From Actinoplanes sichuanensis (GTDB lineage: Bacteria; Actinomycetota; Actinomycetes; Mycobacteriales; Micromonosporaceae): a stretch of 64,000 bases of DNA. Made by a program: the position numbers and the translations under genes. Shown here one piece after another: positions 18,187 to 27,302 of this stretch. The stretch's first letter is position 1; the number at the start of each line of letters is the position of its first letter. Location: the NCBI RefSeq assembly GCF_033097365.1, contig NZ_AP028461.1, forward strand, positions 10,319,501-10,383,500, given 5' to 3'. The notes beneath the pieces were generated by a model. It worked only from the letters and a program-made list of their open reading frames with translations, ran no database searches and was not told the DNA's origin.

Positions 18187-18750
18187 ATGCGTCCGGAACC
18201 GGGTCAGGTGCTGCACTTCTCCGAGGATCCGACGATCACGCGGTTCGTGCCGCACGTCGCGGCCACCGCGCAACAGCCGGAGGCCTACGTCTGGGCGCTC
18301 GATCATGATCGGGCGCCCGACTACTGGTTCCCGCGGCAGTGCCCGCGCGCCCTCGCCTGGGTGCGGCCCGGCGTCACCACCGATCACGACCGGGACCGGA
18401 TCATCGGGGCGGGCTGCGGCGAACGCGTCCACGCGATCGAATACGCCTGGTGGGAGGCGCTGCGCACCACGAGGCTGTACGTGTACCGGCTCCCCGCCGG
18501 GCCGTTCCGCCCGTTCGGGGAGCCGGAGTCGCACGCGCACGTGGCCACCGAACCGGTCGAGCCGCTCGGCCCACCGGAACCGGTCGGCGACCTGATCGAA
18601 TGCCACGCCGCCGCCGGAATCCAGCTGCGTCTGCTCGACAACCTGTGGCCGTTCTGGGACCGGGTCACCGCCAGCACGGTCGCCTTCAGCGGCATCCGCC
18701 TCGGGAACGCGGCACCCCGCCCCGCGGCGGGCCACTCTCCGATGCCCTGA
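18187..18750 (+). CDS. DUF6886 family protein
   Basis: This 187-residue soluble protein resembles the DUF6886 family by its opening VLHFSEDPTITRFVPHVAAT and the segment VWALDHDRAPDYWFPRQCPRA. The family function is unknown. An AAGAAGG site precedes the ATG. Its final ten codons (after PRPAAG) lie inside the first unit of a 30-bp tandem repeat that continues beyond the stop, so the C-terminus appears to have been remodelled by repeat expansion. Confidence 0.75.
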   Translation: MRPEPGQVLHFSEDPTITRFVPHVAATAQQPEAYVWALDHDRAPDYWFPRQCPRALAWVRPGVTTDHDRDRIIGAGCGERVHAIEYAWWEALRTTRLYVYRLPAGPFRPFGEPESHAHVATEPVEPLGPPEPVGDLIECHAAAGIQLRLLDNLWPFWDRVTASTVAFSGIRLGNAAPRPAAGHSPMP

Positions 18751-18900
18751 TCTGCGGCGGGTCGCCCTTCGGCGTCCGGCTTTCCGGCGGGCCGCCGTTC
18801 GGCGTCCCACATTCCGGCGGGCCGCTCTTCGGCGCCCCGCCCTGCGGTGGACCGCTCTTCAGTGTCCTGATCTTCGGTGCGCCGTGCTCAGCGGGTGGCT
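18721..18900. repeat. 30-bp tandem repeat, about six units, bridging two gene ends
   Basis: Six consecutive 30-base units start at 18721, 18751, 18781, 18811, 18841 and 18871. The core is (C/T)CGGCGGGCCGCTCTTCGGC with drift, and the sixth unit is weakest. The first unit encodes the end of the DUF6886 protein. The last contains the stop codon of the convergent TetR gene at 18888. There are no spacers, so it is not a CRISPR array. Read in one frame the units would code decapeptides such as SGGPLFGAPP, but no start codon precedes them. Confidence 0.85.
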
Positions 18901-19490
18901 GAGGCGCCGGCCGGGTTGATCAGGGCGGTCACCATCCGGGCGAGTGCCGCGCGGGCGCTCTCCACCGGCAGGCCCATCGCGTCACGCCAGGTAGCCCACG
19001 TCGGCCACAGGCTCGCCGCGGTCAGCGCGTTGAGCAACTCCTCGTCACTGCCGATCTCGGCCGGGAAGGTGGAGGTCAACTCATCGCGTACCCGAGAGGT
19101 GTGCAGTTTGCGGTAACGCTGCAACCCGGCCGAGAACGGTTCCTTCAGCGCGGAGGCCCGCGCCGCGGGCCCGATCTCCTCCAGCAGGCGGGCCCGTTGA
19201 TGGCAGAACGCCTCGATCCGGTCGGCCAGCGGAAGATCCGCCGGAATCGGCCGGTACGACGCGTCGCGCTGCTCCAGGACACGCTGGCCACTGGCCGCCA
19301 TCAGCGCTTCCATGTCGGCGAAGTGGCTCCACAGGGCGCGCAGTGACACCCCGGCCAGCTTGGCCACCCGATCGGCGGTGGGGCGCATGTCCCCCTCGCC
19401 GATCAGCTGGAGATGCGCGTCGATGATCGCGTTGCGGGTCCGCTCGGACCGCGCGGTACGCCCGTCGACGCGCGTCGGTGGGTTGGTCAC
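18888..19490 (-). CDS. TetR/AcrR family regulator, last gene of the long operon
   Basis: This is a 200-residue regulator with an N-terminal helix-turn-helix ([29 protein letters not shown]). The GTG start overlaps the stop of the acyl-CoA dehydrogenase gene (GTGA), so it is translated with the catabolic operon. It may sense a CoA ester from the pathway and give feedback. Whether it or the TetR at 14988 binds the TTACAC-type dyads cannot be told from sequence. Confidence 0.85.
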   Translation of the reverse strand: MTNPPTRVDGRTARSERTRNAIIDAHLQLIGEGDMRPTADRVAKLAGVSLRALWSHFADMEALMAASGQRVLEQRDASYRPIPADLPLADRIEAFCHQRARLLEEIGPAARASALKEPFSAGLQRYRKLHTSRVRDELTSTFPAEIGSDEELLNALTAASLWPTWATWRDAMGLPVESARAALARMVTALINPAGASATR

Positions 19491-20686
19491 GAACCACTCC
19501 GGTAACGCTTGAGCTCACGGTGGGCCAGCGAACGCTTGTGCACCTCGTCCGGCCCGTCGGCGAGTCGCAGCATACGGGCGCTGGCGAACAGTCCGGCAAG
19601 CGGGAAGTCCTGCCCGAGCCCGGCCGCCCCGTGCGTCTGGATCGCCTTGTCGACGATCCACTCCACGGTGGACGGCACCACGATCTTGATCGACTGGATC
19701 TCGGTGTGCGCGCCCTTGTTGCCGACCGTGTCCATCAGCCAGGCCGCCTTGAGAACCAGCAGCCGGGCCTGCTCGATCCGGACCCGGGACTCGGCGATCC
19801 AGTCCTGGATGACGCCCTGCTCGGCGAGCGGTTTGCCGAACGGGGTCCGGACCAGCGCCCGTGTGCACATCAGCTCCAGCGCCCGCTCGGCCATGCCGAT
19901 CAGCCGCATGCAGTGGTGGATCCGACCCGGCCCGAGACGAGCCTGGGAGATGGCGAAACCGCCGCCCTCCTCGCCGATCAGGTTGGTGGCCGGCACCCGT
20001 ACGTTCTCGAAGATCACCTCGGCGTGACCGCCGTGGTCGCCGTCGGTGTAGCCGAGCACCGTCATGCCCCGTTCGACAGTCACGCCGGGGGTGTCCCGCG
20101 GCACCAGGATCTGGCTCTGCTGCAGGTGCCGTGGCGCGTTCACGTCGGTCTTGCCCATCACGATGAAGATCTTGCAGTTCGGGTTCATCGCGCCGGTGAT
20201 GTAGAACTTGTGCCCGTTGATGACGTAGTCGTCACCGTCCCGGTCGATCCGGGTGCCGATGTTGGTGGCGTCCGACGAGGCGACCTGCGGCTCGGTCATC
20301 GCGAAGGCGGACCGGATCTCACCGGCCAGCAGCGGCTTGAGCCACTTCTCCTTCTGCTCGTCGGTGCCGAAGTCGGCCAGCACCTCCATGTTGCCGGTGT
20401 CCGGAGCAGCGCAGTTCAGCGCGGGTGGCGCCACCGCCGGGCTGCGGCCGGTGATCTCGGCCAGCGGCGCGTACTGCAGGTTGGTGAGGCCGGCGCCGTG
20501 GTCGCCGGGGAGGAAGAGGTTCCACAGACCGGCCTCCTTGGCGGCCGCCTTCAGGCCCTCCAGGGCGGCCGGGGGGCCCCAGCCGTCGCTGTGGAACGTG
20601 GCCTCCGCGGGATAGACGTGCTCGTCCATGAAGGCGAGTAGCCGCTTGCGGTAATCCTCGGTCTTCGCGTCGTACTCGAAGTCCAT
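19487..20686 (-). CDS. ACAD10/11-like acyl-CoA dehydrogenase
   Basis: This 399-residue flavoprotein has the acyl-CoA dehydrogenase fold ([16 protein letters not shown], then the C-terminal helical domain). At the position of the usual catalytic glutamate it has Asp377 in [11 protein letters not shown], the hallmark of ACAD10/ACAD11 and LvaC-type enzymes. Those enzymes act on 4-phosphorylated acyl-CoA to remove the 4-hydroxyl group. Its gene overlaps the kinase gene by one base (TGATG), the partner that would make such a substrate. The pair would convert 4-hydroxyacyl-CoA into a normal beta-oxidation intermediate. The substrate chain length is unknown. Confidence 0.9.
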   Translation of the reverse strand: MDFEYDAKTEDYRKRLLAFMDEHVYPAEATFHSDGWGPPAALEGLKAAAKEAGLWNLFLPGDHGAGLTNLQYAPLAEITGRSPAVAPPALNCAAPDTGNMEVLADFGTDEQKEKWLKPLLAGEIRSAFAMTEPQVASSDATNIGTRIDRDGDDYVINGHKFYITGAMNPNCKIFIVMGKTDVNAPRHLQQSQILVPRDTPGVTVERGMTVLGYTDGDHGGHAEVIFENVRVPATNLIGEEGGGFAISQARLGPGRIHHCMRLIGMAERALELMCTRALVRTPFGKPLAEQGVIQDWIAESRVRIEQARLLVLKAAWLMDTVGNKGAHTEIQSIKIVVPSTVEWIVDKAIQTHGAAGLGQDFPLAGLFASARMLRLADGPDEVHKRSLAHRELKRYRSGS

Positions 20687-21666
20687 CAGTGTCCTTCCAG
20701 CGCTCGGTGGCCCTGCTCGACCAGGGCGGGAACCATGGCCCCCACGGTGTCGAAGCCGGGGCCGACCGTCTGACCCTTGGTGTAACGGAAGTGCACGCCC
20801 TCGAGGATGACGGCGAGCTTGAACGCGGCGAAGCCGACGTACCAGTGCAGGTCGCTGACGTCACGCTTGCTGCGTTCGGCGTAGCGTGCGGCGATCTCGT
20901 CGAGCGTGGGGTGCCCGGGGATGTCGATCGGCGCGAACGGTTTGCCGTCGCGCTCCAACAGCGGACGGCCGGCGTAGATCTGCATCAACGCCAGGTCACT
21001 AAGCGGATCGCCCAGTGTGGACATCTCCCAGTCCAGCACCGCGTTGACCGCCAACTCGTCGCTGACCAGCACGTTGTCCAGGCGGAAGTCACCGTGCACG
21101 ACGGCGCCGGGGCCGCCGGCCGGGATGTCGGTGGCCAGCCGGGCGTGCAACTCGTCGATGCCGGAGAGCTCCCGGCTGCGGGACGCGTCGAGCTGCTGCT
21201 TCCACCGGCGGACCTGCCGGGCGTTGAAGCCCTCCGGCTTGCCGAAGTCACCGAGCCCGATCGCCGCCGGGTCCAGCGAGTGCAGATCGGCGAGCGTGTC
21301 GACGAGGGTGAACGTCAGCGCCCGAAAGTCGATCTTCTCGATCAGCGCGGCGTCCCGGTAGATGGTGCCGTCGACGTGCTCCATCAGGTAGAACGGCGCC
21401 CCGATGACCTCGGTGTCGGTGCAGAGTCGCACCGGTTTCGGCACCGGGAACCCGGCCTGGGAGAGGGCGTCGAGGACCTTGTGCTCCCGCACCATGTCGT
21501 GCGCGGTGGGCAGCACGTGCCCGAGTGGCGGCCGGCGAAGCACCCAGCGGTTGACGCCGTCGGTGACCGCGTAGGTCAGGTTCGACTTACCGCCCGCGAA
21601 CATCGTCCCGGATAGCGGCGGGCTGTCCAGATAGGCCTGGAGTTTCTCCAGGTCAAGGCCCCTCAC
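20686..21666 (-). CDS. APH-family acyl-CoA kinase (ACAD10/11 kinase-like phosphotransferase)
   Basis: This 326-residue protein has the aminoglycoside-phosphotransferase/choline-kinase fold. Catalytic residues are in [12 protein letters not shown] (His191, Asp193, Asn198) and the metal-binding Asp212 in [15 protein letters not shown]. This class forms the kinase half of ACAD10/11 and matches LvaA of the levulinate pathway, which phosphorylates the 4-hydroxyl of 4-hydroxyacyl-CoA. The GTG at 21666 overlaps the SDR stop (GTGA) and gives [15 protein letters not shown]. The frame also opens at 21711, inside the SDR gene, which is less likely. Antibiotic resistance is unlikely in this context. Confidence 0.88.
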   Translation of the reverse strand: MRGLDLEKLQAYLDSPPLSGTMFAGGKSNLTYAVTDGVNRWVLRRPPLGHVLPTAHDMVREHKVLDALSQAGFPVPKPVRLCTDTEVIGAPFYLMEHVDGTIYRDAALIEKIDFRALTFTLVDTLADLHSLDPAAIGLGDFGKPEGFNARQVRRWKQQLDASRSRELSGIDELHARLATDIPAGGPGAVVHGDFRLDNVLVSDELAVNAVLDWEMSTLGDPLSDLALMQIYAGRPLLERDGKPFAPIDIPGHPTLDEIAARYAERSKRDVSDLHWYVGFAAFKLAVILEGVHFRYTKGQTVGPGFDTVGAMVPALVEQGHRALEGH

Positions 21667-22448
21667 TTGGACTCGAATCCGCGCTGGAGTTTGTTCATGC
21701 CCCCCAGCCAACGGTCCGGATCGCTCGCGCGCAAGCGGTAGTAGCCCTCGACCTCAGGATGCGGGAGGATCAAGAACCGGCCGTCGGTAAGCGTTCCGGC
21801 GACCAGGTCGGCCACCGCCTCCGGCGGCAGCGCGCCCTCGGCGAGCAGCGAGGCCGCGCCACTGCCGCGATCGTTTCCGCGGGTCAGCATGTCGGTGCGG
21901 ACACCCTGCGGGCACAGCGCCTGCACGATCAGACCCCGATGGGCGTACGTGGCCCGCAACCACTCCGCGTAGGCCAGAGCAGCGTGCTTCGTCACCGAGT
22001 AGGTGGCGCTCCCGAGCAGGGTCAGCAGACCGGCCGCGCTCACCGTGATCAGCAGCCGTTTCGGCTCACCGCTGTCCAGCCAGCGCGGCAGCAGCGCCCG
22101 GCTCACGTAGACGTGCGACATCACGTTGACCCCGAAGTCGCGCTGCCATTGGGCGTCCGGTGTCGTCTCGTCGCCGGCCGACAGCACCCCGGCGTTCGAG
22201 CAGAACAGGTCGATCCCGCCCAGTTCGCCCCAGGCCGTGTCGACGAGGTGCGCAACGTCCTGCTCACTGGCCGCGTCACCGGGCACCGCGAGCCCGCCGA
22301 TCTCACCGGCGACCGAGCGGGCCGCTTCCGCGTTCAGATCGTTGACCACGACCTTTGCGCCGTCGGCGGCGAACCGGCGGGCCAGTGCCGCCCCGATCCC
22401 GCCGCCCGCGCCCGTCACGACGACCCGCTTCACCGATCCGTTGGTCAC
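21663..22448 (-). CDS. SDR family oxidoreductase
   Basis: This 261-residue classical short-chain dehydrogenase has the cofactor motif TGAGGGIG at 12-19 and catalytic Ser137, Tyr150 and Lys154. An acidic residue after the second strand (NDLNAE) suggests NAD(H). The GTG start overlaps the preceding SDR stop. It probably oxidises or reduces a hydroxyl or keto intermediate of the pathway. The C-terminus (DPDRWLGGMNKLQRGF) is longer than in FabG. Confidence 0.88.
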   Translation of the reverse strand: MTNGSVKRVVVTGAGGGIGAALARRFAADGAKVVVNDLNAEAARSVAGEIGGLAVPGDAASEQDVAHLVDTAWGELGGIDLFCSNAGVLSAGDETTPDAQWQRDFGVNVMSHVYVSRALLPRWLDSGEPKRLLITVSAAGLLTLLGSATYSVTKHAALAYAEWLRATYAHRGLIVQALCPQGVRTDMLTRGNDRGSGAASLLAEGALPPEAVADLVAGTLTDGRFLILPHPEVEGYYRLRASDPDRWLGGMNKLQRGFESK

Positions 22449-23191
22449 TGGACGGCCCCGGTCAGGGTGAGCCCGCCGTCGATCACGATGGTCTGGCCGG
22501 TGATCCAGCCGGCCTCCGGTGAGCAGAGGAATGCCACGGTGCCGGCCACGTCATCGGTGTTGCCGAGCCGCTGGAGCGGATACGTGGCCGCCACCTCCGC
22601 CTCCCGCCCCTCGTAGAGGGCGGTGGCGAACCGCGTCTTCACGACCGCGGGCGCGACCGCGTTGACCCGGATCTTCGGGGCCAACTCGACCGCGAGCTCC
22701 TCGGTGAGGTGGATGAGGGCGGCCTTGGTGGTGCCGTAGAACGCGATCCCCGGCGCCGGGCGGACACCGGAGACCGACGAGATGTTGACGATCGAGCCGC
22801 CGGTCTCGGCCAGGCCACCGCGCAGCGCCTCCTGGATCCAGCCCAGCGTGCCGATCAGGTTGACCTCGACCATCTTGCGGGCGGCGTTCAGATCGAGGGT
22901 GGCCAGCGGGCCGTACGCCGGATTGATCCCGATGTTGTTGATCAGTGTGGTGACCGGCCCGAACCGCTCCCGCACCGCGTCGACCACGGCGGCCCGGTGC
23001 GCCGGATCGTCACCCTTGCCGGCCACACCGATCGCCACCTCGGGGCCGCCGAGCTCCTTCACGGCGGCCTCGAGGGCGTCGGCGTCACGTCCGGTGACGG
23101 CGACCTTCGTCCCCTGGGTGACGAACCGTTGCGCGATGGCGAACCCGATCCCCCGGCTTGCTCCGGTCACGATTGCTACCTGGTCAGCCAT
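22445..23191 (-). CDS. SDR family oxidoreductase, FabG-like
   Basis: This 248-residue enzyme has TGASRGIG at 9-16, NNIG at 85-88, a serine at 138-139, Tyr152 and Lys156. It ends in the FabG-like GWITGQTIVIDGG. It fits a 3-hydroxyacyl or 4-keto/4-hydroxyacyl-CoA dehydrogenase, the role of LvaD in the levulinate pathway. A strong AGGAGG precedes the ATG by seven bases. The gap to the upstream binding-protein gene is only 44 bp, so it likely belongs to the same transcript. Confidence 0.9.
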   Translation of the reverse strand: MADQVAIVTGASRGIGFAIAQRFVTQGTKVAVTGRDADALEAAVKELGGPEVAIGVAGKGDDPAHRAAVVDAVRERFGPVTTLINNIGINPAYGPLATLDLNAARKMVEVNLIGTLGWIQEALRGGLAETGGSIVNISSVSGVRPAPGIAFYGTTKAALIHLTEELAVELAPKIRVNAVAPAVVKTRFATALYEGREAEVAATYPLQRLGNTDDVAGTVAFLCSPEAGWITGQTIVIDGGLTLTGAVQ

Positions 23192-23235
23192 CGCTCAACC
23201 TCCTGAGTCGTGTTTTTGCAGTTTGTGTGCAGATA

Positions 23236-24510
23236 TTACGCGGTAGGCACGCCGCTCTGTGGCGGTGTCACGGCCTGCCCCTGGTATGCCGTGACCGGAC
23301 CGTCTCCGTCGTCGGTGGTGTACGGGGTGCCGAAGTACACGGCCTTGCCGTTCTCGACCTTGGTGAGCTGCTCGCCGGCGTACCCCGAGTGATCCTGTGC
23401 GGAGAAGCGCAGCGGCACCAGGCCCGGACCCTGGAAGCCGTTCTTCTGCACGGCCTCGGTGATCTTCTCGCGGGTCAGGTCCTTGCCGGCCGACTGGAGC
23501 GCCTGCACGAACAGGTAGCCCACCGACATGCCGTAGACGATGTTGTTGTCGAATTCGGCATTGCCGTTGTGCTCCGCGTTGACCTTCTTGAACAGCTGGA
23601 TCCACGGGTTGGCCTCGTCGGTGTTCAGCGGCAGGTAGTTGGCTGCCACGAGGCCCTCCATCAGGGGCGCGGCGGCACCCAGCGTCTTCCCGACGGTGGT
23701 CGGGTCGGCGCCGACGTTACTGACCACGAACTGCGGTTTGAACGCAATCTTCGCAGCGGTACCGATCGACAGGGCAGTGAAACCGGGCACAGTCGCCAGC
23801 ACGACCACCTCGCAGCCGGCCGCCTTGAGCGCGCCCATCTGCGGCCCGACGTTCGGGTTGCTGGTCACGTAGCTCTCCTTGGCCGCGACCGGGCCGAGGA
23901 TCTTCTGCACGCCCTCCAGGCTGTCCCGCCCGAAGTCGTCGTCCTGCCCGAGGAAGCAGGTCTTCTTTCCGGCCAGGTTCTCCTTGATGTAGGTGCCCAG
24001 GATCTTCCCCTCGACCGTGTAGTCCGGGTTGAAGCCGAACGTGCCCGGGTACTTGTCGGCCTGGTTCCAGCTCCGGCTGCCGCTGGCCACGAAGAGGTCG
24101 GGCACCCGGTTGGTCTTGAGGAAGTCGAGCACGCCGGTGTGCGTGGGCGTGCCGAGGCCGTTGAGGATCGCGAAGACCTTGTCCTGCAACACCAGCTCAC
24201 GCACCACGGTCTGGGTGTTCGCCGGGTTGTAGCCGTCATCCTTGATCTTGTAGGTGATCTTGCGGCCGTGCACGCCACCGTTCGCGTTGACGTAGTCGAA
24301 GTACGCCTTCGTCGCCGGCGCGATCTTCGAGTAGCCGCCCGCGGCCGGGCCGGTCAGTGGCATGTGCGTGCCGACCACGATCTCCGTGTCGGTCACCCCG
24401 GGCACGTTCGTGCTGCCGCTGGGAGTGCTGCCGCCGCCGTCGTTCGTGCAGCCGGCCGTGGCCGCGGCCAGCAGCACGACGGACAGAGCCGCCGTCGTTA
24501 TCCGTTTCAT
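23236..24510 (-). CDS. ABC transporter substrate-binding lipoprotein (branched-chain type)
   Basis: The 424-residue product is an extracytoplasmic solute-binding protein of the Leu/Ile/Val (LivJ/K, Peripla_BP_6) family. A lipoprotein signal ends in AAATAGC with Cys21 as the acylation site, followed by a Gly/Ser linker. The ligand domain opens VTDTEIVVGTHMPLTGPAAG. The start at 24510 has AGGAGG upstream, and a longer upstream frame is not coding. It would deliver the catabolic substrate to the permeases encoded just upstream. The true ligand is not predictable by eye. Confidence 0.92.
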   Translation of the reverse strand: MKRITTAALSVVLLAAATAGCTNDGGGSTPSGSTNVPGVTDTEIVVGTHMPLTGPAAGGYSKIAPATKAYFDYVNANGGVHGRKITYKIKDDGYNPANTQTVVRELVLQDKVFAILNGLGTPTHTGVLDFLKTNRVPDLFVASGSRSWNQADKYPGTFGFNPDYTVEGKILGTYIKENLAGKKTCFLGQDDDFGRDSLEGVQKILGPVAAKESYVTSNPNVGPQMGALKAAGCEVVVLATVPGFTALSIGTAAKIAFKPQFVVSNVGADPTTVGKTLGAAAPLMEGLVAANYLPLNTDEANPWIQLFKKVNAEHNGNAEFDNNIVYGMSVGYLFVQALQSAGKDLTREKITEAVQKNGFQGPGLVPLRFSAQDHSGYAGEQLTKVENGKAVYFGTPYTTDDGDGPVTAYQGQAVTPPQSGVPTA

Positions 24511-25532
24511 CGGTTCCTCCTGATCAGGCGTGAAATTCGGGATGGGATCGAAGCGAGGCCGCCCGGGGCGGCGAGCATGACGACGACGAGCACGACACCG
24601 AAGACGATCAGCGCGAGGTTGCCCTCCAACCGCTGCGAACCGGCCTGCTCGCCGAGGGACTGGGACAACGTGGGCAGCACGACCAGGAGCAGCGCGCCCC
24701 ACAATGCGCCGAACAGGCTCCCCAGCCCGCCGATCACGATCGCCATGACCAGGAACAGGGAGAGCGTCAACGGGAACGCGCCAGGCGACACGCTCTGCGC
24801 GAGGTAGGCGAAGAGAGCGCCGGACACCCCGGCGCAGGCGGCGCTCACCACGAAAGCCAGCACCTGGGTACGTGCGATGTTGATCCCGGCCAGCTTGGCG
24901 GCGGTCTCGTCGTCCCGGACCGCACGCAGGTCACGCCCGAACCGGCCGCGCACCAGCAGCGCCAGCAGCAGCACCACGACCAGCGCCGCGCTCCAGCACA
25001 GCCAGGCCTGCCACTGCTCCATCGGATACTGCTCGGGTGGCGGGTTCAGGTACACCGACAGGCCCTGATCGCTGTTGAACGTCTCGTCGAACGTGCTGGT
25101 CACCGACGGGACCACGATCGCCACGGCGAGCGTCAGCCCGGCCAGATAGGGACCGCGCAACCGGGCCGCGGCCAGGCCGATGATCGCGCCCAACAGGGTC
25201 GTGACCAGCACCGCGGCCGCGAAGCTGACCGGTAGGTTCTCCCATTTGTTCTGAGTCAGTGCCAGCGTGTAGGCGCCGGTGGCCATCAGTGCGCCGTGGC
25301 CCAGAGACAACTGACCGTTGAGTCCGGTCAGGACGGTCAGCCCGGCGGTCACACAGAAGTAGGCGCCCACCGTGGCCAGCTGATAGTTCCGGAACGGCGG
25401 CAGCACGTAGGTCAGCACGACCACCAGGACCGCGGCGGCCGCGATCACGATCACCGGATGCACGCGCCGGCGACGCTTCGCTTCGGGTAGTGCTTTCGCC
25501 CCGGTCTCCGGCCGGGCCTCGATCGCGGTCAT
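24507..25532 (-). CDS. Branched-chain-type ABC permease (LivM-like)
   Basis: This 341-residue inner-membrane permease has eight to ten hydrophobic segments and the signature LNGQLSLGHGALMATGAY. The EAA-like loop is DLRAVRDDETAAKLAGINIARTQ. A cytoplasmic basic stretch (EAKRRRRVHP) precedes the first helix. The stop and start overlap the neighbouring genes by four bases at both ends. The frame runs on upstream to 26585, but MTAIEARPETGAK at 25532 is the start. Confidence 0.92.
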   Translation of the reverse strand: MTAIEARPETGAKALPEAKRRRRVHPVIVIAAAAVLVVVLTYVLPPFRNYQLATVGAYFCVTAGLTVLTGLNGQLSLGHGALMATGAYTLALTQNKWENLPVSFAAAVLVTTLLGAIIGLAAARLRGPYLAGLTLAVAIVVPSVTSTFDETFNSDQGLSVYLNPPPEQYPMEQWQAWLCWSAALVVVLLLALLVRGRFGRDLRAVRDDETAAKLAGINIARTQVLAFVVSAACAGVSGALFAYLAQSVSPGAFPLTLSLFLVMAIVIGGLGSLFGALWGALLLVVLPTLSQSLGEQAGSQRLEGNLALIVFGVVLVVVMLAAPGGLASIPSRISRLIRRNR

Positions 25533-26407
25533 GCCACCCTCGCTTTCGAGCTGGAGAACAGCCCGCCCGGCCGGCCCAGCAGGACCACGACGAGCAGGGC
25601 GAGAACCGCCATCGGGGCGACCGTGACGTCGATGTATCCACTGACGTACGACAGCAGGACGCCGACGATCAGCCCACCCACGACCGCGCCGATCGGGCTG
25701 TCCAGGCCACCGACCACGGCCGCCGCGAACGCCGATACGAAGACCACGTCCATCGCCGTCGGATGCACACCCAGCTCGGTGGGGACGACCAGGATCGCGG
25801 CGAGTGAGCCCACCGCCGCCGCCAGCGCCCAGCCGAGCGTCAACATGCCGCCCACCGAAACCCCGAGCAGCCGGGACACGTCCGGAGCGAAGGCCGCCGC
25901 CCGCATTCGCAACCCGATGGCGGTACGGGTGAACAGCAGCGTGAGAGCGACGACCACGGTGCCCACCGCCGCGAAGACGAACAGGTCGTACCGGGACAGC
26001 ATCGCCACCCCACCGACCTCGAACGCGTCCCGGCTGAACGGCGTCGCGAACGGCAGGAACTCGTTGCCGTAGACGATGCCGAGCACGCCCTGGATGATCA
26101 GGACCAGCCCGAGCGCGACCACCACCCCGTTGAGCGGAGACGAGTGGTCGACGAACCGCATCACCACCCGCTCGACGGTGACGCCCAGCGCCAGCCCGGC
26201 CAGCAGCGCCGCCGCGAACCCCAGCCAGTACGAACCGGTGGCGTTCGTGACCGAGTACGCGACGTACACGGTGGACACCGCCATCGCGCCCTGTGCGAAG
26301 TTGACGATCCGGGCGGCCCGCCAGATGAGCACCAGGGCCAGCGCGAAAGCGGCATAGACCAGCCCGCGACTGAGCCCGTCGAAGGTGAGGTAGATGAACT
26401 CGCTCAT
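25529..26407 (-). CDS. Branched-chain-type ABC permease (LivH-like)
   Basis: This 292-residue permease has about eight membrane segments and the LivH hallmark IVNFAQGAMAVSTVYVAY. Other markers are ALGLVLIIQGVLGIVYGNE and the coupling region RAAAFAPDVSRLLGVSV. It pairs with the LivM-like subunit, and their genes overlap by four bases. Its ATG lies two bases after the ATPase gene stop. Confidence 0.92.
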   Translation of the reverse strand: MSEFIYLTFDGLSRGLVYAAFALALVLIWRAARIVNFAQGAMAVSTVYVAYSVTNATGSYWLGFAAALLAGLALGVTVERVVMRFVDHSSPLNGVVVALGLVLIIQGVLGIVYGNEFLPFATPFSRDAFEVGGVAMLSRYDLFVFAAVGTVVVALTLLFTRTAIGLRMRAAAFAPDVSRLLGVSVGGMLTLGWALAAAVGSLAAILVVPTELGVHPTAMDVVFVSAFAAAVVGGLDSPIGAVVGGLIVGVLLSYVSGYIDVTVAPMAVLALLVVVLLGRPGGLFSSSKARVA

Positions 26408-26409
26408 GT

Positions 26410-27129
26410 TCAGAACCCCAGGTAGGCGTGACGGAGGTCGGCGTCGTCACGGAGCACCGACGCCTTGTTGCGCACCACCACCCGGCCCAGCGAGAGCACC
26501 ACGCCCTCGTCGGCGATGGAGAGGGCGCTGCGTACGTTCTGCTCGACCAGCAGAACCGCGAGCCCGGTACGTTCCCGCAGGTCACGCAGCAGGGTCATGA
26601 TGTGCCGGGTCACCTTCGGCGCGAGGCCCAGGGACGGCTCGTCGAGCAGTAGCAACCGCGGCCGGCCGATCAGCGCCCGGCCGAGCGCGAGCATCTGCCG
26701 CTCGCCGCCGGACAACTGGTGCCCGGCGAAGGTCCGGCGTTGCGCCAGGGGCGGGAACAGGTCGTAGACCTCGTCGAGAGCGACTTTCGCGTCGGCCCGG
26801 TCGCGCCGCCACAGACCGCCGAGCCGCAGGTTCTCGTCGACGGTGAGCTCGGTGACCACGCCACGGCCCTCGGGGACGTGCGCGATGCCCCGCCGCACCA
26901 GATGCTCCACTTTGGTGCCGGCCAGATCGTCGCCGTCCAGCATGACCCGGCCGCGTGTGCTGCGGACCAGACCGGACAGAGTGCGCAGCAAAGTCGTCTT
27001 GCCGGCACCGTTCGCCCCGAGCACGGCGACGATCTCTCCCGGTTGGACGGTGAGGTCGACGTCATGCAGTACGGGCGCCGCGTCGTACCCGGCGGTCAGG
27101 CCTTCGACCTGCAGCAATGCGCCGCTCAT
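26410..27129 (-). CDS. ABC transporter ATP-binding protein (LivF-like)
   Basis: This 239-residue ATPase has a Walker A motif GANGAGKTTLLRTL, the signature QLSGGERQMLALGRAL, Walker B LLLLDEPSLGLAP and the H-loop region. The start at 27129 (MSGALLQVEGLTAG) has GGAGAAGG upstream, and an in-frame ATG at 27195 is less likely. It powers the importer together with the LivG-like ATPase. Confidence 0.92.
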   Translation of the reverse strand: MSGALLQVEGLTAGYDAAPVLHDVDLTVQPGEIVAVLGANGAGKTTLLRTLSGLVRSTRGRVMLDGDDLAGTKVEHLVRRGIAHVPEGRGVVTELTVDENLRLGGLWRRDRADAKVALDEVYDLFPPLAQRRTFAGHQLSGGERQMLALGRALIGRPRLLLLDEPSLGLAPKVTRHIMTLLRDLRERTGLAVLLVEQNVRSALSIADEGVVLSLGRVVVRNKASVLRDDADLRHAYLGF

Positions 27130-27302
27130 CGGCCTTCTCCGGCCGACTCCGGGGTATGCGTGATCATCGGCGCTCCTTCCTTCGGGGCCGCTCATAGACG
27201 TGTTTCGGGTATGCCGAAGAGAGCCGGGACACGACCGGCTTTCCGGATATGCGAAGTCAGAGGCCGGTCAGGCCCCCGTGACACAGATGAAGCTGAGGAA
27301 GA

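Noticed and set aside
18721..18900. CRISPR-like repeat array
   Set aside because: The 30-bp units abut each other with no spacers and drift in sequence, and there are no cas genes, so it is a simple tandem repeat.
20686..21666. Aminoglycoside resistance phosphotransferase
   Set aside because: The APH fold is present, but the gene is fused by overlap to an ACAD10/11-like dehydrogenase and SDR genes. That context indicates an acyl-CoA kinase.
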